From Sandarakinorhabdus glacialis (lineage in GTDB: Bacteria; Pseudomonadota; Alphaproteobacteria; Sphingomonadales; Sphingomonadaceae): a DNA stretch of 64,000 bases. Position numbers and translations under genes: made by a program. The notes beneath the pieces were generated by a model. The model saw only the letters and a list, made by a program, of their open reading frames with translations. It made no database searches and was not told the origin of the DNA. The DNA lies in assembly GCF_014643455.1 (NCBI RefSeq), contig NZ_BMJM01000005.1, positions 124,001 through 188,000 of the forward strand. The letters are read 5' to 3'. Below, one piece after another: positions 1 to 12,726 of the stretch. Positions within the stretch are counted from its first letter, which is position 1, and each line of letters starts with the position of its first letter.

Positions 1-1212
1 GTCGGTAGTGTCGCCGGCGTTCTTGAGGGCGATGGCGGGTTTGGCGCGGGCGGCCTCGAGCGCCGGAACGAGGCTGCTGGCGATGGCGACGGCGATGCCG
101 ATCATGGCGAAGACGAGTGCGGCGGGGGCCGAGAAATCGAGATGGACCTCGCCGCGACCGAGGAGACCGCCGCCGAGATCGCCGCCGAGCAGCGTGACGG
201 CGAGGTCGGCGAGGCCATAGCCGATGGCGATGCCGAGGCCGGCGCCGATGAGGCCGACGATCGCGCCTTCGAGGACGATCTGGACGGTAAGCGCGCCGGG
301 GCGCAGGCCGAGGACGCGGAGCAGCGCGAATTGCGGCCGGCGGCGGGCGACCGACAGCGATTGCGCCGAATAGACGAGAAAGCCGCCAGTGAGCAGCGCG
401 ACCATGGCGAGCATTTCGAGGTTGACGCGATAGGCGCGGGAGAGGCTGTCGCTGCTGGCCTGGGCGTTCTCGGGGGAGACCAAGCGGGCGTCGGCGGGGA
501 GCCGGGCGTTGATGGCGGCCATTGCGGCGGCGCGGTTCATGCCTTGGGCGAGACGGATATCGATGCGCTGGAGCTTGCCGAGTTGGGCGAAGCGCCACTG
601 GGCGTCGGCGATATCGATGACGGCGATGGCCTGGTCGTTGCCGGTGTTGGCGAGGATACCGGCGATGGTGAAGCTGCGGCTGGTGTTGGCGGCTGTGAGG
701 GTGATGCGGTCGCCGAGGTTCTTTTTTGCAGCGGTGAGCGCGGCGCGCGAAAGGAAGATTGCGTCCGGGTCGAAGGGGCTGCTGCGATCGGGGGGCAGGC
801 CGATGAGGCTGGGGGTCACGGCGGCGGCGCGGAGGACATCGAGGCCGAGCAGGGTCATGGGGGCGGGGTTGGCTGTGCCGGTTGTGCTCGCACTGGCGAA
901 GGCGACGATCTCGACGACGGGGCTGGCGGCGGCGACGCCCGGCGTGCGGGCGATGCGGGGGTAGAGGGACTCGGCGAAGCCTGCCGGGGTGGCGGCGCGG
1001 ATCTGCAGGTCGGCGGCGCCGTTGACGGTGCGGACGGCGCGATCGAAGCTGGCGAGCGCGGTCTGGTTGACGAGGTGGACGGCGAAACCGAGGGCGACGC
1101 CGACGGCGATGGCGAGGGCGCCGATGACGAGGCGGGCGGGATGGGCGCGCCACTCGCCGATGACCATCCAGCGGGCGGCGGTGGTGGGTGGGGGCTGCCA
1201 AGCTGCGGTCAT
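1..1212 (-). CDS. ABC transporter permease, FtsX/MacB type (partial, 3' end outside window)
   Basis: The minus strand is open from an ATG at 1212 to the window edge, giving 404 codons without a stop. The predicted protein has a membrane segment at about residues 27-46, a large extracytoplasmic domain (about 47-262) and then three hydrophobic segments (about 263-284, 309-340, 363-383). That is the MacB_PCD plus FtsX arrangement of exporter-type or lipoprotein-releasing permeases. The ATG overlaps the stop of the upstream ATPase gene in an ATGA, so the two are translationally coupled and should form one inner-membrane complex. Family members of this large type usually have about 800 residues in two repeats, so roughly half may be missing. 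The substrate cannot be told from the sequence. Confidence 0.85.
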   Translation of the reverse strand, partial: MTAAWQPPPTTAARWMVIGEWRAHPARLVIGALAIAVGVALGFAVHLVNQTALASFDRAVRTVNGAADLQIRAATPAGFAESLYPRIARTPGVAAASPVVEIVAFASASTTGTANPAPMTLLGLDVLRAAAVTPSLIGLPPDRSSPFDPDAIFLSRAALTAAKKNLGDRITLTAANTSRSFTIAGILANTGNDQAIAVIDIADAQWRFAQLGKLQRIDIRLAQGMNRAAAMAAINARLPADARLVSPENAQASSDSLSRAYRVNLEMLAMVALLTGGFLVYSAQSLSVARRRPQFALLRVLGLRPGALTVQIVLEGAIVGLIGAGLGIAIGYGLADLAVTLLGGDLGGGLLGRGEVHLDFSAPAALVFAMIGIAVAIASSLVPALEAARAKPAIALKNAGDTTD

Positions 1213-1883
1213 CGGGGCGTGAGGCCGGTCGGGCCGAGGACGAGGACGCGGTCGGCGATGGCGGCGGCGCAGTCGCTGTGGGTGACGAGGACAAGGCCGG
1301 CGCTGGAGGCGCGGACTTGCGTGGTGAGCAGCGAAAGGATGCGCTCGGCGGTTTCGGGGTCGAGGTTGCCGGTGGGCTCGTCGGCGAGGATCAGCGCCGG
1401 GTCGTGGATGAGGGCGCGGGCTATGGCGATGCGCTGGAGCTCGCCGCCGGAGAGTTGTGCGGGATAGTCGCCGCCGCGGCCGGGGAGGCCGACATTGGCG
1501 AGCATGGTTATGGCGCGGGCGAGCGAGGCGGCAGTGTCGGCGCGGGCGAGGACGAGCGGGAGGGCGATGTTCTGCGCGAGGGTGAGGTGCGGCAGAATGT
1601 GGAAGGCCTGGAAGACGAAGCCGACATGGTCGCGGCGGATGATGGTGCGGGCGTCGTCCTGCCTGTCGTCGAGGGCCTGCCCGGCGATCGAGATGGTGCC
1701 GGCGTCGGCGCTGTCGAGGCCGGCGACGAGATTGAGCAGGGTGGATTTGCCGATGCCTGATTCGCCCATGATGGCGACGATCTCGCCCGGGGCGACGGTC
1801 AGGTCGAGGTTGTGGAAGAGGCGCCGGCCGCCGGGGACGGACTTGGCGAGCTGATGGACGGTGAGGGCTGGGGGGGATGTCAC
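1209..1883 (-). CDS. ABC transporter ATP-binding protein (LolD/YbbA-like)
   Basis: This 224-residue protein is a complete ABC ATPase. Walker A is GESGIGKST (about 40-48), the Q-loop Gln is at about 92 (FVFQAF), the signature is LSGGE (144-148), Walker B is ALILADEP (163-170) and the switch His is at 202. The length and the TGNLDPET sequence after Walker B are typical of the MacB/LolD/YbbA branch that powers FtsX-type permeases. It is the first gene of an ATGA-coupled pair with the permease downstream on the minus strand. The partner architecture suggests export or mechanotransmission rather than nutrient uptake; the cargo is unknown. Confidence 0.93.
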   Translation of the reverse strand: MTSPPALTVHQLAKSVPGGRRLFHNLDLTVAPGEIVAIMGESGIGKSTLLNLVAGLDSADAGTISIAGQALDDRQDDARTIIRRDHVGFVFQAFHILPHLTLAQNIALPLVLARADTAASLARAITMLANVGLPGRGGDYPAQLSGGELQRIAIARALIHDPALILADEPTGNLDPETAERILSLLTTQVRASSAGLVLVTHSDCAAAIADRVLVLGPTGLTPR

Positions 1884-1983
1884 TGGGGGTAACTTAGGGG
1901 GGAATGGGGTGGGGGGATATCGGGCGTGTTGGCGCGGGGGTTTAGGGACCTTTGGCTAAAGCGTGCTTGTGTTGGCGGGGGAC

Positions 1984-2046
1984 CACCCCCACCCGGGCCG
2001 CGTGAAGACGCGTCTCTCGCCTCCCCCGTTGAGGGGGAGGACAAGG
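1984..2046. repeat. Intergenic repeat, family F (copy 1)
   Basis: A run rich in CACCCCCACC is followed by CTCCCCC-GTT-GAGGGGGAG, which can fold into a hairpin. A closely similar block occurs at 13509-13570 and a shorter relative at 6378-6417. All three lie between genes. It looks like a REP-type element and may also act as a transcript end. Confidence 0.6.
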
Positions 2047-2047
2047 T

Positions 2048-2959
2048 TTAATGGGCGGGGATGGCTTTGAGATAGGCGGCGATTGCGGCGTGGTCGGCCC
2101 GGGGGAGCATGGCGAGGTTGCGTTGGACGTCGGCCATCGAGCCGCCAACCGAGTCGTAGTCGGGGGTGAAGCCGGTTGCGAGATATTCGGCGATTTCGGC
2201 GGTGGACCAGCTGCCGATCGATTTCGAGCCGGGGGTGATGTTGAGGATTTGGCCTTTTCCCTCCGGACTGGGGGCGCCGGAGAGCCATTGGCTGGATTGC
2301 ATGGCACCGGCGCCGCCGAAGCTGCGCGGGGTGTGGCATTGGCCGCAATGGCCGGGGCCTTCGACGAGGTATTGGCCGGCGCGGGCGGCGGGGCCGGCGC
2401 TGGCGGGGAGCGCGACGACCGGGGCTGCACCGGGCATGAAGGCGAGCTTCCACAGGCCGATGCCGCGGCGGATGTTGAAGGGGAACGACAGGGCGTTGGC
2501 AGGGGCGGTGCCAGGGACGGGCGGGAGGGTGCGGATATAGGCGAACAGGTCGGCGATGTCGGCGGCGGTCATGTGGACGTACGAGGTGTAGGGGAAGGCG
2601 GGGTACAGGTGCCGGCCGCGCGGGTCGACGCCGCGCTGCATGGCGTTGGCGAAATCGGCGAGGTTCCAGCGGCCGATGCCGTCGGGGTGGGGCGAGATGT
2701 TGGGGGCGTGGAAGGTGCCGAAGGGGGTTTCGATGGGCGCGCCGCCGGGGAGGTTGAGGCGGTCATTGCCGCGGGCGCCGGCGGGGGCGTGGCACGAGGC
2801 GCAGCCGCCGGCCCAGAAGATGCGGGCGCCTCGAGTTGGGCTGGCGGTGGCGAGGGTGGCGATCTGGGAGGGGGGGAGGCGGTCGGGGATGGTCAGGGCG
2901 TAGAAGAGCGCGGCGCCGATTGCGATTAGCCCGAGAGCGAGGATGGCGAGGCGTTTCAC
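2048..2959 (-). CDS. Membrane-anchored diheme cytochrome c
   Basis: The 303-residue protein starts at a GTG and has one N-terminal hydrophobic segment (about 4-23) that serves as signal or anchor. Two c-type heme sites follow: CASCH (53-57) and CGQCH (205-209). Between them is GRHLYPAFPYTSY (about 115-127), a stretch typical of the cytochrome subunit of membrane-bound alcohol, aldehyde and related dehydrogenases. It should sit on the periplasmic side and pass electrons to the respiratory chain. No dehydrogenase subunit is adjacent; the only molybdenum hydroxylase subunit in the window is at 55-57 kb, so any pairing is speculative. Its nearest neighbour is another c-type cytochrome gene, about 150 bp away. 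Confidence 0.88.
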   Translation of the reverse strand: MKRLAILALGLIAIGAALFYALTIPDRLPPSQIATLATASPTRGARIFWAGGCASCHAPAGARGNDRLNLPGGAPIETPFGTFHAPNISPHPDGIGRWNLADFANAMQRGVDPRGRHLYPAFPYTSYVHMTAADIADLFAYIRTLPPVPGTAPANALSFPFNIRRGIGLWKLAFMPGAAPVVALPASAGPAARAGQYLVEGPGHCGQCHTPRSFGGAGAMQSSQWLSGAPSPEGKGQILNITPGSKSIGSWSTAEIAEYLATGFTPDYDSVGGSMADVQRNLAMLPRADHAAIAAYLKAIPAH

Positions 2960-3020
2960 GGGGTGAGGGCCTGGTTGGAGAGGTTGTGCCGATTGCGTCC
3001 GGGTTTAGCGGCGTTGGGCG

Positions 3021-3052
3021 GGAGATGGGCCCCGGCCTTCGCCGGGGTGACG
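3021..3052. repeat. Intergenic palindromic repeat, family B (copy 1)
   Basis: Core GGCCCCGGCCTTCGCCGGGG with GGAGAT before it and TGACG after it. It recurs almost letter for letter at 21907-21938 and 33605-33636 and inverted at 33563-33594. It has a REP-like GC-rich stem. Confidence 0.75.
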
Positions 3053-3110
3053 GGGAGAAAGGGCCGGGGTGACGGTTGAAGAAGAGGGTGATGCGGCGGG
3101 GCTATCCGGG

Positions 3111-3578
3111 TCAGCCCTTTTTGACGCGCAAACTTTCGTGGCAGGCTTTGCAGTTTGCGGTGACCTTGCCGAAGGCGGTGCCGAAGGCGGCTGTGGTCGA
3201 CAGGTCGCCGGTAGCGGCGGCGGCAGTGTCGGCCTGGAACTTGGCGAGGGCGGCCTTGAAGTCGGCGGGCTTGGTCCAGATCGCCGGGGCGGCTTCGGTC
3301 TTGCCGCCGGTCTCGGTGCCTTTGGGGAACAGGCCGCCGAACTTGGCGGCGACGTCGTTCATACCCTGGAAGATGGCCTTGGCCTTGGCCGCGTCGTACG
3401 GCACCGCGCCCTTGAGCATGTCGGCGCCAGTCTTGGTGTCCTTGCCGTTCTGCTCCATCAGCGCCTGGCGTGCGGCGATCGGGTCGCTGGCCGGGGCGGT
3501 TTGGGCGATGGCCGGGGCCACGAATGCGGCGGTGCAGGCGGCGGCGAGCAGGGCCGTTTGCAGGGGGTGCTTCGACAT
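3111..3578 (-). CDS. Cytochrome c' (class II c-type cytochrome)
   Basis: The 155-residue protein has a signal peptide (1-26, ending AIAQ) and a single heme site near the C-terminus, CKACH (143-147). A C-terminal heme site on an alanine-rich helical protein of about 130 mature residues is the signature of cytochrome c'. Such proteins are periplasmic four-helix bundles that bind NO and other gases or carry electrons. The start is the ATG at 3578, because GGAGA lies just upstream and a good signal peptide begins there; the frame stays open further upstream but that part is the shadow of mutS. It is downstream of mutS on the same strand with a gap of about 130 bp. Confidence 0.9.
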   Translation of the reverse strand: MSKHPLQTALLAAACTAAFVAPAIAQTAPASDPIAARQALMEQNGKDTKTGADMLKGAVPYDAAKAKAIFQGMNDVAAKFGGLFPKGTETGGKTEAAPAIWTKPADFKAALAKFQADTAAAATGDLSTTAAFGTAFGKVTANCKACHESLRVKKG

Positions 3579-3712
3579 TGTCTGTCTCCGTCTTGGACTG
3601 GCGATGATGCGGCAGTTGAAAGCAGAACCGCTTGGCATGCAACCGGGTATCGAGGGCGGGATGGTAACGTCGGGGATCGCCGACCGGTTTGAGGCTGTGA
3701 ACTCTGTTCGGG

Positions 3713-6304
<2,592 letters not shown>

Positions 6305-6377
6305 GCGGGGTTTGGTAGCGGGGATGGTTCGGTGGGGGAAGGGCGGGAGGGCATTGCGGTAGAGAAGAAGAAACTAA

Positions 6378-6417
6378 CCCGCCCCCGACCCCTCCCTTGA
6401 AGAAGGGAGGGGGGAAG
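6378..6417. repeat. Intergenic repeat, family F (short copy)
   Basis: CGCCCCCGACCCCTCCC-TTGAA-GAAGGGAGGGGGG forms a GC-rich hairpin related to the elements at 1984-2046 and 13509-13570. It lies between divergent mutS and maeB. Confidence 0.55.
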
Positions 6418-6480
6418 GAAGAGGACGCTTGCCGCTTGGGCTTGCGAAGCCTTATCAGGGAGGCTTGCCAGGAGAATCCA

Positions 6481-8745
6481 GTGTCCGACGAAAACCCATC
6501 CGATTTCGGTGACCGCGAAGCTTTGGCGTTCCACCGCATGGGCGGCCGGCCCGGCAAGCTCGATATCATCGCGTCGAAGCCGATGGCGACGCAGCGCGAC
6601 CTGTCGCTGGCCTATTCGCCCGGTGTTGCGGCGCCGGTGCGCGCGATCGCGGCCAATCCCGACGCGGCGTATGACTATACGATCAAGGGCAACCTTGTGG
6701 CGGTCATCTCCAACGGCACCGCGATCCTGGGGCTGGGAAACCTGGGTGCGCTGGCGTCGAAGCCGGTGATGGAGGGCAAGGCGGTGCTGTTCAAGCGCTT
6801 TGCCGATATCGATTCGATCGACATCGAACTGGCGACCGAGGACGTGACGCGATTTATCGATGCGGTCGAACTGATGGAGCCGAGCTTTGGCGGCATCAAC
6901 CTTGAGGACATCAAGGCGCCCGAATGCTTCATCATCGAGACGACGCTGAAGGAGCGGATGAATATCCCGGTCTTTCACGATGACCAGCACGGCACCGCGA
7001 TCGTCGCGGCGGCGGGGCTGATCAATGCGCTGCATCTGACCGGGCGCAAGGCCGAGGACGTCAAGATGGTGGTCAATGGCGCGGGGGCAGCGGCAATCGC
7101 GTGCACCGAGCTGATCAAGGCGTACGGTGTCCGAAACGTCATTATGTGCGACACCAACGGGGTGATCTGGCAGGGCCGCGAAAAGGGTATGAACCAGTGG
7201 AAGTCGGCGCATGCGGCGGTGACCGACGACCGCACGCTGGAAGAGGCGATGCGCGGCGCCGATGTCTTCATGGGCCTGTCGCAGAAGGGCGCGGTCAACG
7301 AGGCGATGGTGGCTTCGATGGCGCCGAACCCGATCATCTTTGCGATGGCCAACCCCGATCCGGAAGTGACGCCGGAGGAAGTCCACCGGGTGCGCAGCGA
7401 TGCGATCGTGGCGACCGGGCGCAGCGATTATCCCAACCAGGTCAACAATGTCCTGTGTTTCCCGTATCTGTTCAGGGGTGCGCTCGATGTGCGGGCAACG
7501 CAGATCAACGAGGAAATGAAGCTGGCGGCGGCGAATGCGATCGCCGCGCTGGCACGGATGCAGGTGCCCGACGAGGTCGCGGCCGCGTACGGCGGCAAGG
7601 CGCGGACGTTCGGGCCCGAATATATCATCCCGGCGCCGTTCGATCCGCGGCTGATCGAGGAAATTCCGACCGCGGTGGCGAAGGCGGCGATGGCTTCGGG
7701 GGCGGCGAAGAAGCCGTTTTTTGACGAGGTCGCCTATCGGCAGGAACTGCGCTCGCGGCTCAATCCGACGACATCGATCCTGGCCAGTGCCGTGGAGGCG
7801 GCGCGGGTGCGGCCGCGGCGGTGCGTGTTCGCCGAGGCCGAGCAGGAGGTCGTGCTGCGCGCGGCGGTCAATTATCGCAGTTCGGGATATGGCGAGCCGG
7901 TGCTGGTCGGCCGCGAGGCGCCGGTGCGCGAGGCGCTGGCGCGGATCGGCGTGCCGGATGTCGACAGCTATGAAATCCACAATTCGAGCATCAGCCCGCT
8001 GGTGCCGCGCATGGTCGAGCATCTTTATGCGCGGTTGCAGCGGCGCGGGTTTCTGCTGCGCGACGTTCAGCGCATGGTCAACCACGAGCGCAACATCTTT
8101 GGTGCGATGCTCGTCGAACTGGGCGAGGCCGATGTGATGATCACCGGCGTGACGCGCAATTTCGCGACGACCTATCGCCAGGTCCGGCATGTCATCGACC
8201 CGTCGGAGGGGCATCGGCCCTTCGGCGTGCACATGGTGGTCGGCAAGTCGCAGACGATCTTCATCGCCGACACGACGGTCAACGAGCGCCCCGACGCGAC
8301 GCAATTGGCCGATATCGCCGAACAGACCGCGGCAGTGGCGCGGCGGCTGGGCGAGGAACCGCGGGTGGCGTTCCTGTCCTATTCCAACTTCGGCAATCCG
8401 CCGGGCGATATCGTCGGCAATCTGCGCGGTGCGGTGAAGCTGCTCGACGAGCGCCGGGTCGGGTTCGAATATGAGGGCGAGATGTCGGCCGATGTCGCGT
8501 TGAATCCCGCCATGCGCGCGCAATATCCGTTCAGCCGACTGTCGGGCCCCGCCAATGTGCTGATCATGCCGGGGCTGCATTCGGCCAATATCGCTGCCAA
8601 GCTGTTGAAGGAACTGGCCGGCGCCCGCGTCATCGGGCCACTGCTGGTCAACATGGGCCGGCCGGTGCAGATTGCGCCGATGACAGCGACTGCTTCCGAC
8701 CTGGTGACCATGGCTGTGCTGGCTTCGACAGGAGTTGTTGTTTGA
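6481..8745 (+). CDS. maeB: NADP-dependent malic enzyme with phosphotransacetylase-like C-terminal domain
   Basis: The enzyme oxidatively decarboxylates malate to pyruvate with NADP, linking the TCA cycle to pyruvate and NADPH. I take the GTG at 6481 as start because AGGAG lies 6-7 bases upstream and the protein is then 754 residues, normal for MaeB; the frame is open upstream but without a better start. The malic N-terminal domain ([19 protein letters not shown]) and the Rossmann domain ([13 protein letters not shown]) fill residues 1-400. The remainder resembles phosphate acetyltransferase (YSNFGNPPG) and is usually regulatory, not catalytic. Its last codon overlaps the start of the hydrolase gene that follows. 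Confidence 0.95.
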   Translation: MSDENPSDFGDREALAFHRMGGRPGKLDIIASKPMATQRDLSLAYSPGVAAPVRAIAANPDAAYDYTIKGNLVAVISNGTAILGLGNLGALASKPVMEGKAVLFKRFADIDSIDIELATEDVTRFIDAVELMEPSFGGINLEDIKAPECFIIETTLKERMNIPVFHDDQHGTAIVAAAGLINALHLTGRKAEDVKMVVNGAGAAAIACTELIKAYGVRNVIMCDTNGVIWQGREKGMNQWKSAHAAVTDDRTLEEAMRGADVFMGLSQKGAVNEAMVASMAPNPIIFAMANPDPEVTPEEVHRVRSDAIVATGRSDYPNQVNNVLCFPYLFRGALDVRATQINEEMKLAAANAIAALARMQVPDEVAAAYGGKARTFGPEYIIPAPFDPRLIEEIPTAVAKAAMASGAAKKPFFDEVAYRQELRSRLNPTTSILASAVEAARVRPRRCVFAEAEQEVVLRAAVNYRSSGYGEPVLVGREAPVREALARIGVPDVDSYEIHNSSISPLVPRMVEHLYARLQRRGFLLRDVQRMVNHERNIFGAMLVELGEADVMITGVTRNFATTYRQVRHVIDPSEGHRPFGVHMVVGKSQTIFIADTTVNERPDATQLADIAEQTAAVARRLGEEPRVAFLSYSNFGNPPGDIVGNLRGAVKLLDERRVGFEYEGEMSADVALNPAMRAQYPFSRLSGPANVLIMPGLHSANIAAKLLKELAGARVIGPLLVNMGRPVQIAPMTATASDLVTMAVLASTGVVV

Positions 8746-9551
8746 AGCCCATCCTGTTCTGCATTCATGGAATGTGGGCGACACCGGCGACTTTTGCCCG
8801 GTTGAAGACACGGTTCGAGGCGTTGGGGCACGAGGTGGTGACACCGGCGCTGCCGTTTCACGATCGCGACCCGAAGCTGCCGCCGGCGCCGGGGATCGGC
8901 ACGCTGACGGTCGAGGATTATGCGGCATTCCTGGTGGCGGAGATCGGCAAATTGCCGGCGACGCCGGTGATCGTCGGCCATTCGATGGGCGGCATGCTGG
9001 CGCAAATCGTGGCGGCGCGGGTGGCGCACCAGGGGCTCGTGCTGCTGTCGACGGCAGCGACGGCGACGACAGTTTCGCCGGGGCCGGCGACGCTGCGGAC
9101 GATGGCGGGGATCGTGACCAAATGGGGCTGGTGGCATTCGCCGACGCGGATCGAATACCAGGCGGCGCGCTGGGGCATCTATAACGGCGTGCCCGATGCG
9201 ACCGCGTTAAAGGAATTCGACCAGTTGGTGTGGGATTCGGGGCGGGTGGTCGCCGAGATGGCGATACCTCGTATGTCGGCGACGCGGGTGACGCGCGTGG
9301 ACTATGGGCGGTTGTCGCAACCGGCGCTGATGATCGTCGGCACCGAGGACCGCATTACCGTGGCGGGGATCTCACGAGCGACGGCGCGGAAGCTGGCGGG
9401 GACGGTGGACTATCACGAGATCGCGGGGGCGGGGCATTGGCTGTTCTGGGGCGAGCTCGAGGTCAAGGTCGGGGACCTGATCGAGGGATGGCTGAAGCAG
9501 TTCGGGCCGGGCGAGCCGTTGCCGGTCGTGCCTGATTCCAGTGTGTTTTGA
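8742..9551 (+). CDS. Alpha/beta hydrolase
   Basis: The 269-residue protein has the alpha/beta hydrolase nucleophile elbow GHSMGG with Ser81. An acid in GTEDRIT (about 200) and a base in AGAGHWLF (about 236) complete a plausible Ser-Asp-His triad. It starts at a TTG that overlaps the maeB stop codon (TTGA), with CAGGAG 9-11 bases upstream, so it is translationally coupled to maeB. The substrate cannot be inferred; esterase, lactonase and haloperoxidase-like members share these motifs. No signal peptide is seen, so it should be cytoplasmic. Confidence 0.88.
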   Translation: MKPILFCIHGMWATPATFARLKTRFEALGHEVVTPALPFHDRDPKLPPAPGIGTLTVEDYAAFLVAEIGKLPATPVIVGHSMGGMLAQIVAARVAHQGLVLLSTAATATTVSPGPATLRTMAGIVTKWGWWHSPTRIEYQAARWGIYNGVPDATALKEFDQLVWDSGRVVAEMAIPRMSATRVTRVDYGRLSQPALMIVGTEDRITVAGISRATARKLAGTVDYHEIAGAGHWLFWGELEVKVGDLIEGWLKQFGPGEPLPVVPDSSVF

Positions 9552-9574
9552 TGGCATGTTCCGGGCTTTAGAAA

Positions 9575-9602
9575 CTGGGTCCCGGGTCAAGCCCGGGATG
9601 AC
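9575..9602. repeat. Intergenic palindromic repeat, family A (copy 1)
   Basis: CTGGGT-CCCGGG-TCAAG-CCCGGG-ATGAC. Near-identical copies lie at 33487-33514, 54901-54927 and 58311-58338, all between genes. It is a short self-complementary REP-like element. Confidence 0.78.
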
Positions 9603-9608
9603 GGCGTT

Positions 9609-10673
9609 GTGGTAGATCGTTCGGCATTGGCGGCAGAGGCGGCGCGGCTGGGTTTTGCGGCGTTCGGCATTGCGCCCGCCGATGCGACGCCGCTGGCGCG
9701 GGTGCGCCTGCGCGAATGGCTCGAGGCCGGGCGGCATGGCGACATGATCTGGATGGCGGAGACCGAGGCGCGGCGAGGGTCGCCGGCGGGGCTTTGGCCC
9801 GAGGTGCGGTCGGTGATCATGCTGGGCACGAGCTATGCCCCCGCGCTCGATCCGCTGCGGCACGCGGGACGTCCCGAGACCGGCGTGGTGTCGGTTTATG
9901 CGCTCGGCAGCGATTATCACGATGTCGTCAAGAAGCGCCTGAAGGCGTTGGCGCGTTGGCTGGTGGCGGCGGCCCCGGGCAAGGAATTAAAGGTCTTCGT
10001 CGATACGGCGCCGGTGATGGAAAAACCGCTGGCAGCGGCGGCGGGGCTGGGCTGGCAGGGCAAGCACACCAATGTCGTGTCGCGCGAGCATGGCTCGTGG
10101 CTGTTTTTGGGGGCGATCTATACGACGCTTGAACTGCCCGTCGATGCGCCGCACGCCGACCGCTGCGGGTCGTGCGATCGCTGCCAGCGGGCGTGTCCGA
10201 CGGCGGCATTTCCGAGGCCGTACCGGCTCGATGCGCGGCGCTGCATTTCGTATCTGACGATCGAGCACCGAGGGCCGGTGCCGACCGAGTTCCGTGCGGC
10301 GATGGGAAACCGCATCTATGGCTGCGACGATTGCCTGTCGGTGTGTCCGTGGAATCGCTTTGCGCAAGCGTCGCGCGAGATGGCGTTTGCCCCGCGTGCC
10401 GAACTGGCCGCGCCGGCGCTGGCGGACCTGTTGATGCTCGACGATGCAGGGTTCCGGCAGGTGTTTTCCGGGTCGCCGATCAAGCGGATCGGGCGCGACC
10501 GGATGGTGCGCAACTGCCTTTATGCGGCGGGAAACAGCGGCAATGCGGTGCTGATGCCAATCGTTGCCGGGTTGCTGGGTGATCCGGATGAAGGCGTGGC
10601 GGATGCGGCGGCCTGGGCGCTGGCTCGGTTGTCAGTGCGCATTGGGGTCCATGTCGACGAGGACGCGGTTTAG
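9609..10673 (+). CDS. queG: Epoxyqueuosine reductase
   Basis: It catalyses the last step of queuosine synthesis in tRNA, reducing epoxyqueuosine with a cobalamin cofactor. The 354 residues include the catalytic Asp132 in VDTAPVMEK and two ferredoxin-like clusters. The first has C186, C189, C192 and C196 ([11 protein letters not shown]); the second includes C239, C242 and C246 (CDDCLSVC) with C212. HEAT-like repeats at about 300-345 probably hold the tRNA anticodon stem. The start is a GTG at 9609. Its last 42 bases overlap the last 42 bases of the convergent PBP gene. Confidence 0.95.
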   Translation: MVDRSALAAEAARLGFAAFGIAPADATPLARVRLREWLEAGRHGDMIWMAETEARRGSPAGLWPEVRSVIMLGTSYAPALDPLRHAGRPETGVVSVYALGSDYHDVVKKRLKALARWLVAAAPGKELKVFVDTAPVMEKPLAAAAGLGWQGKHTNVVSREHGSWLFLGAIYTTLELPVDAPHADRCGSCDRCQRACPTAAFPRPYRLDARRCISYLTIEHRGPVPTEFRAAMGNRIYGCDDCLSVCPWNRFAQASREMAFAPRAELAAPALADLLMLDDAGFRQVFSGSPIKRIGRDRMVRNCLYAAGNSGNAVLMPIVAGLLGDPDEGVADAAAWALARLSVRIGVHVDEDAV

Positions 10674-12695
10674 CCATTCGTCGTTGATCTTGGGCTGGGC
10701 ATTGGCCTGCGGGGCCGGTGTTTCGGGCGGTGCGGCCGGCGGGGCCTGGACGTTGCCGGGCACCAGCGGCTCGCCGTCGGGGCCGTATTCGGTGGGCACG
10801 GCCGGGTCCTGTTGTTCGGGGCCATAGCCTTGCTCGATGCCGTAAACCTGGTCGTCGGGCTCGATGATCGGGAAGCCGGTGTCGATGTCGGTGACCAGCG
10901 GTGCGGGCGGCGTTCCCCCGACAGCGCGCGCCATATAGGCAGCGAAGGCACGGGCCGGAGCGCGGCCGCCGGCGAGGCCGGGAACGGCGCGGGCGTCGTC
11001 GCGGCCCATCCAGACGCCGGTGGTGAGTTCATTGGTGAACCCGAGGAACCAGCCGTCCTTGTTCGACGAGGTCGTGCCGGTCTTGCCCGCCAGCGGCCGG
11101 CCGATCTGGGCGGCGCGGCCGGTGCCGGTTTCGACCGCGGCCTGCATCAATTCGGTCATCTTGGCAGCAACAAAGGGCGCGACGATGACGCGCGATTGCC
11201 CCGATTCGCGTTCGTAGAGCACCTTGCCCGACCCCGAGGTGATGCGGGTGATGGCGTAGGGCCGCGCTTCCACCCCGCCATTGGCGACGGTGGCATAGGC
11301 CTGGGTCATTTCGAGTAGGGTGACGTCGGAGGCGCCCAATGCCATGGCCGGGCGGCGATCGATCGGGGTGGTGATGCCGAAGCGCCGCGCGGTATCGGCG
11401 ACGGTGTCGAAGCCGACGCGGGCGGCGAGTTCGACGGCAACGGTATTGACCGATTGGGCAAAGGCGTCGCGGACGGTGATCGGGCCGACATAGCGGCCGT
11501 TGCTGTTGCGCGGCGACCAGCGGCCGATGGTCAGCGGCTTGTCCTGCATGACGTCATCGGGGCTGACGCCGTCCTCGATCGCGGCGGCGTATACGAAGAA
11601 CTTGAACGCCGAGCCTGGCTGACGGCGGGCGGCGACGGCGCGGTTGTAGTTGGATTTGACATAATCGCGGCCGCCGACCATCGCCCTGACGGCGCCGTCG
11701 CGGGCGAGCGCGACCAGCGCTGCCTGCGCCCCGCCGGGCGTTTCGGCAGCGAGCGCAGCTTCGGCTGCGCGTTGACCGGCGATGTCGAGGGTCGTGGTGA
11801 CCTGGAGTGGCTCGATGGTTTCGTCGGTGAGGTTTTCCACCTCGGACAGCACCCAGTCGGTGAAATAGCGGACGCTGGCGCGGCGGCTGGGGGCGCTGAA
11901 GCGAACCGTTGCGACATCGGCGGCGGCGGCCTCGCCGGGGGTGATGCTGCCCGAGCGAACCATGGTCCCGAGGACGATATTGGCGCGGCGGCGGGCGGCA
12001 TCGGCGTCGGCGGAAGGGGCAAAGCGCGACGGCGCCTGGACAAGCCCGGCGACGATGGCGGCTTCCTCGAGGCCGAGGCGGGTGGCGCCATGGCCGAAGA
12101 ACTTGCGCGACGCGGCATCGACGCCGTACGCGCCGCCGCCGAAATAGACGCGGTTGAGGTAGAGTTCGAGGATGGCTTCCTTGGTGAACTTGCGTTCGAT
12201 GGCGAGCGCCAGGATAATCTCTCGGGCCTTGCGGGCATAGGTTTTGGAGGCGGTCAGGAAGACGTTGCGCGCCAGCTGCTGGGTGATCGTCGAAGCGCCC
12301 TGCGACTTGCGGCCCGACTGGAAATTGACCAGCAGGGAGCGCGCCGCGCTGATGGGGTCGAAGCCGGGGTGATAGCGAAAGCGCTTGTCTTCGACCGAGA
12401 TCATGGCGTCGGTCATCACCTTGGGAATGCTGCCATAGGGCAGCCATTCTCCGTAGCTGGGCCCGACCGAGACAAGGACTTCGTTACCGGCGCCGCGGAT
12501 TTCGACCGATTGCCCGTTGGGCGAACGCATCATCTGGTCAAAATCGGGGAGGGTCGAATAGGCGATGGCGACGGCGACAGCGACACCCAGGGTGCCGGCA
12601 ACAGCGAGGATGGCGCCGGCCTTGACGACGAACAGAAATGCTCGCGCGATGGGCCCCCGCGCGGGTTGCGATCGGCGGGATTTGGAGCGGGCCAC
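10632..12695 (-). CDS. Class A penicillin-binding protein (transglycosylase/transpeptidase, PBP1A family)
   Basis: This bifunctional peptidoglycan synthase has 687 residues with a membrane anchor at about 23-46. The glycosyltransferase domain has catalytic Glu102 ([11 protein letters not shown]) and [12 protein letters not shown] (133-144). The transpeptidase domain has Ser362/Lys365 (PGSAFK), SVN (415-417) and KTG (538-540), so all catalytic motifs are intact. The tail (about 620-687) is Pro/Ala-rich and ends with a short conserved-looking segment. It polymerises lipid II and crosslinks stem peptides in the periplasm. Its 3' end overlaps queG tail to tail by 42 bp, so the two transcripts are antisense there. 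Confidence 0.95.
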   Translation of the reverse strand: MARSKSRRSQPARGPIARAFLFVVKAGAILAVAGTLGVAVAVAIAYSTLPDFDQMMRSPNGQSVEIRGAGNEVLVSVGPSYGEWLPYGSIPKVMTDAMISVEDKRFRYHPGFDPISAARSLLVNFQSGRKSQGASTITQQLARNVFLTASKTYARKAREIILALAIERKFTKEAILELYLNRVYFGGGAYGVDAASRKFFGHGATRLGLEEAAIVAGLVQAPSRFAPSADADAARRRANIVLGTMVRSGSITPGEAAAADVATVRFSAPSRRASVRYFTDWVLSEVENLTDETIEPLQVTTTLDIAGQRAAEAALAAETPGGAQAALVALARDGAVRAMVGGRDYVKSNYNRAVAARRQPGSAFKFFVYAAAIEDGVSPDDVMQDKPLTIGRWSPRNSNGRYVGPITVRDAFAQSVNTVAVELAARVGFDTVADTARRFGITTPIDRRPAMALGASDVTLLEMTQAYATVANGGVEARPYAITRITSGSGKVLYERESGQSRVIVAPFVAAKMTELMQAAVETGTGRAAQIGRPLAGKTGTTSSNKDGWFLGFTNELTTGVWMGRDDARAVPGLAGGRAPARAFAAYMARAVGGTPPAPLVTDIDTGFPIIEPDDQVYGIEQGYGPEQQDPAVPTEYGPDGEPLVPGNVQAPPAAPPETPAPQANAQPKINDEWLNRVLVDMDPNAH

Positions 12696-12726
12696 GGAGG
12701 CGGCAGATAATGGGCAATTGCGGCGG

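Noticed and set aside
142-1467. A 441-codon plus-strand frame at the left end
   Set aside because: It lies opposite the ABC permease and ATPase genes and is a repetitive Gly/Ala/Asp shadow. The minus strand shows FtsX-type and ABC motifs.
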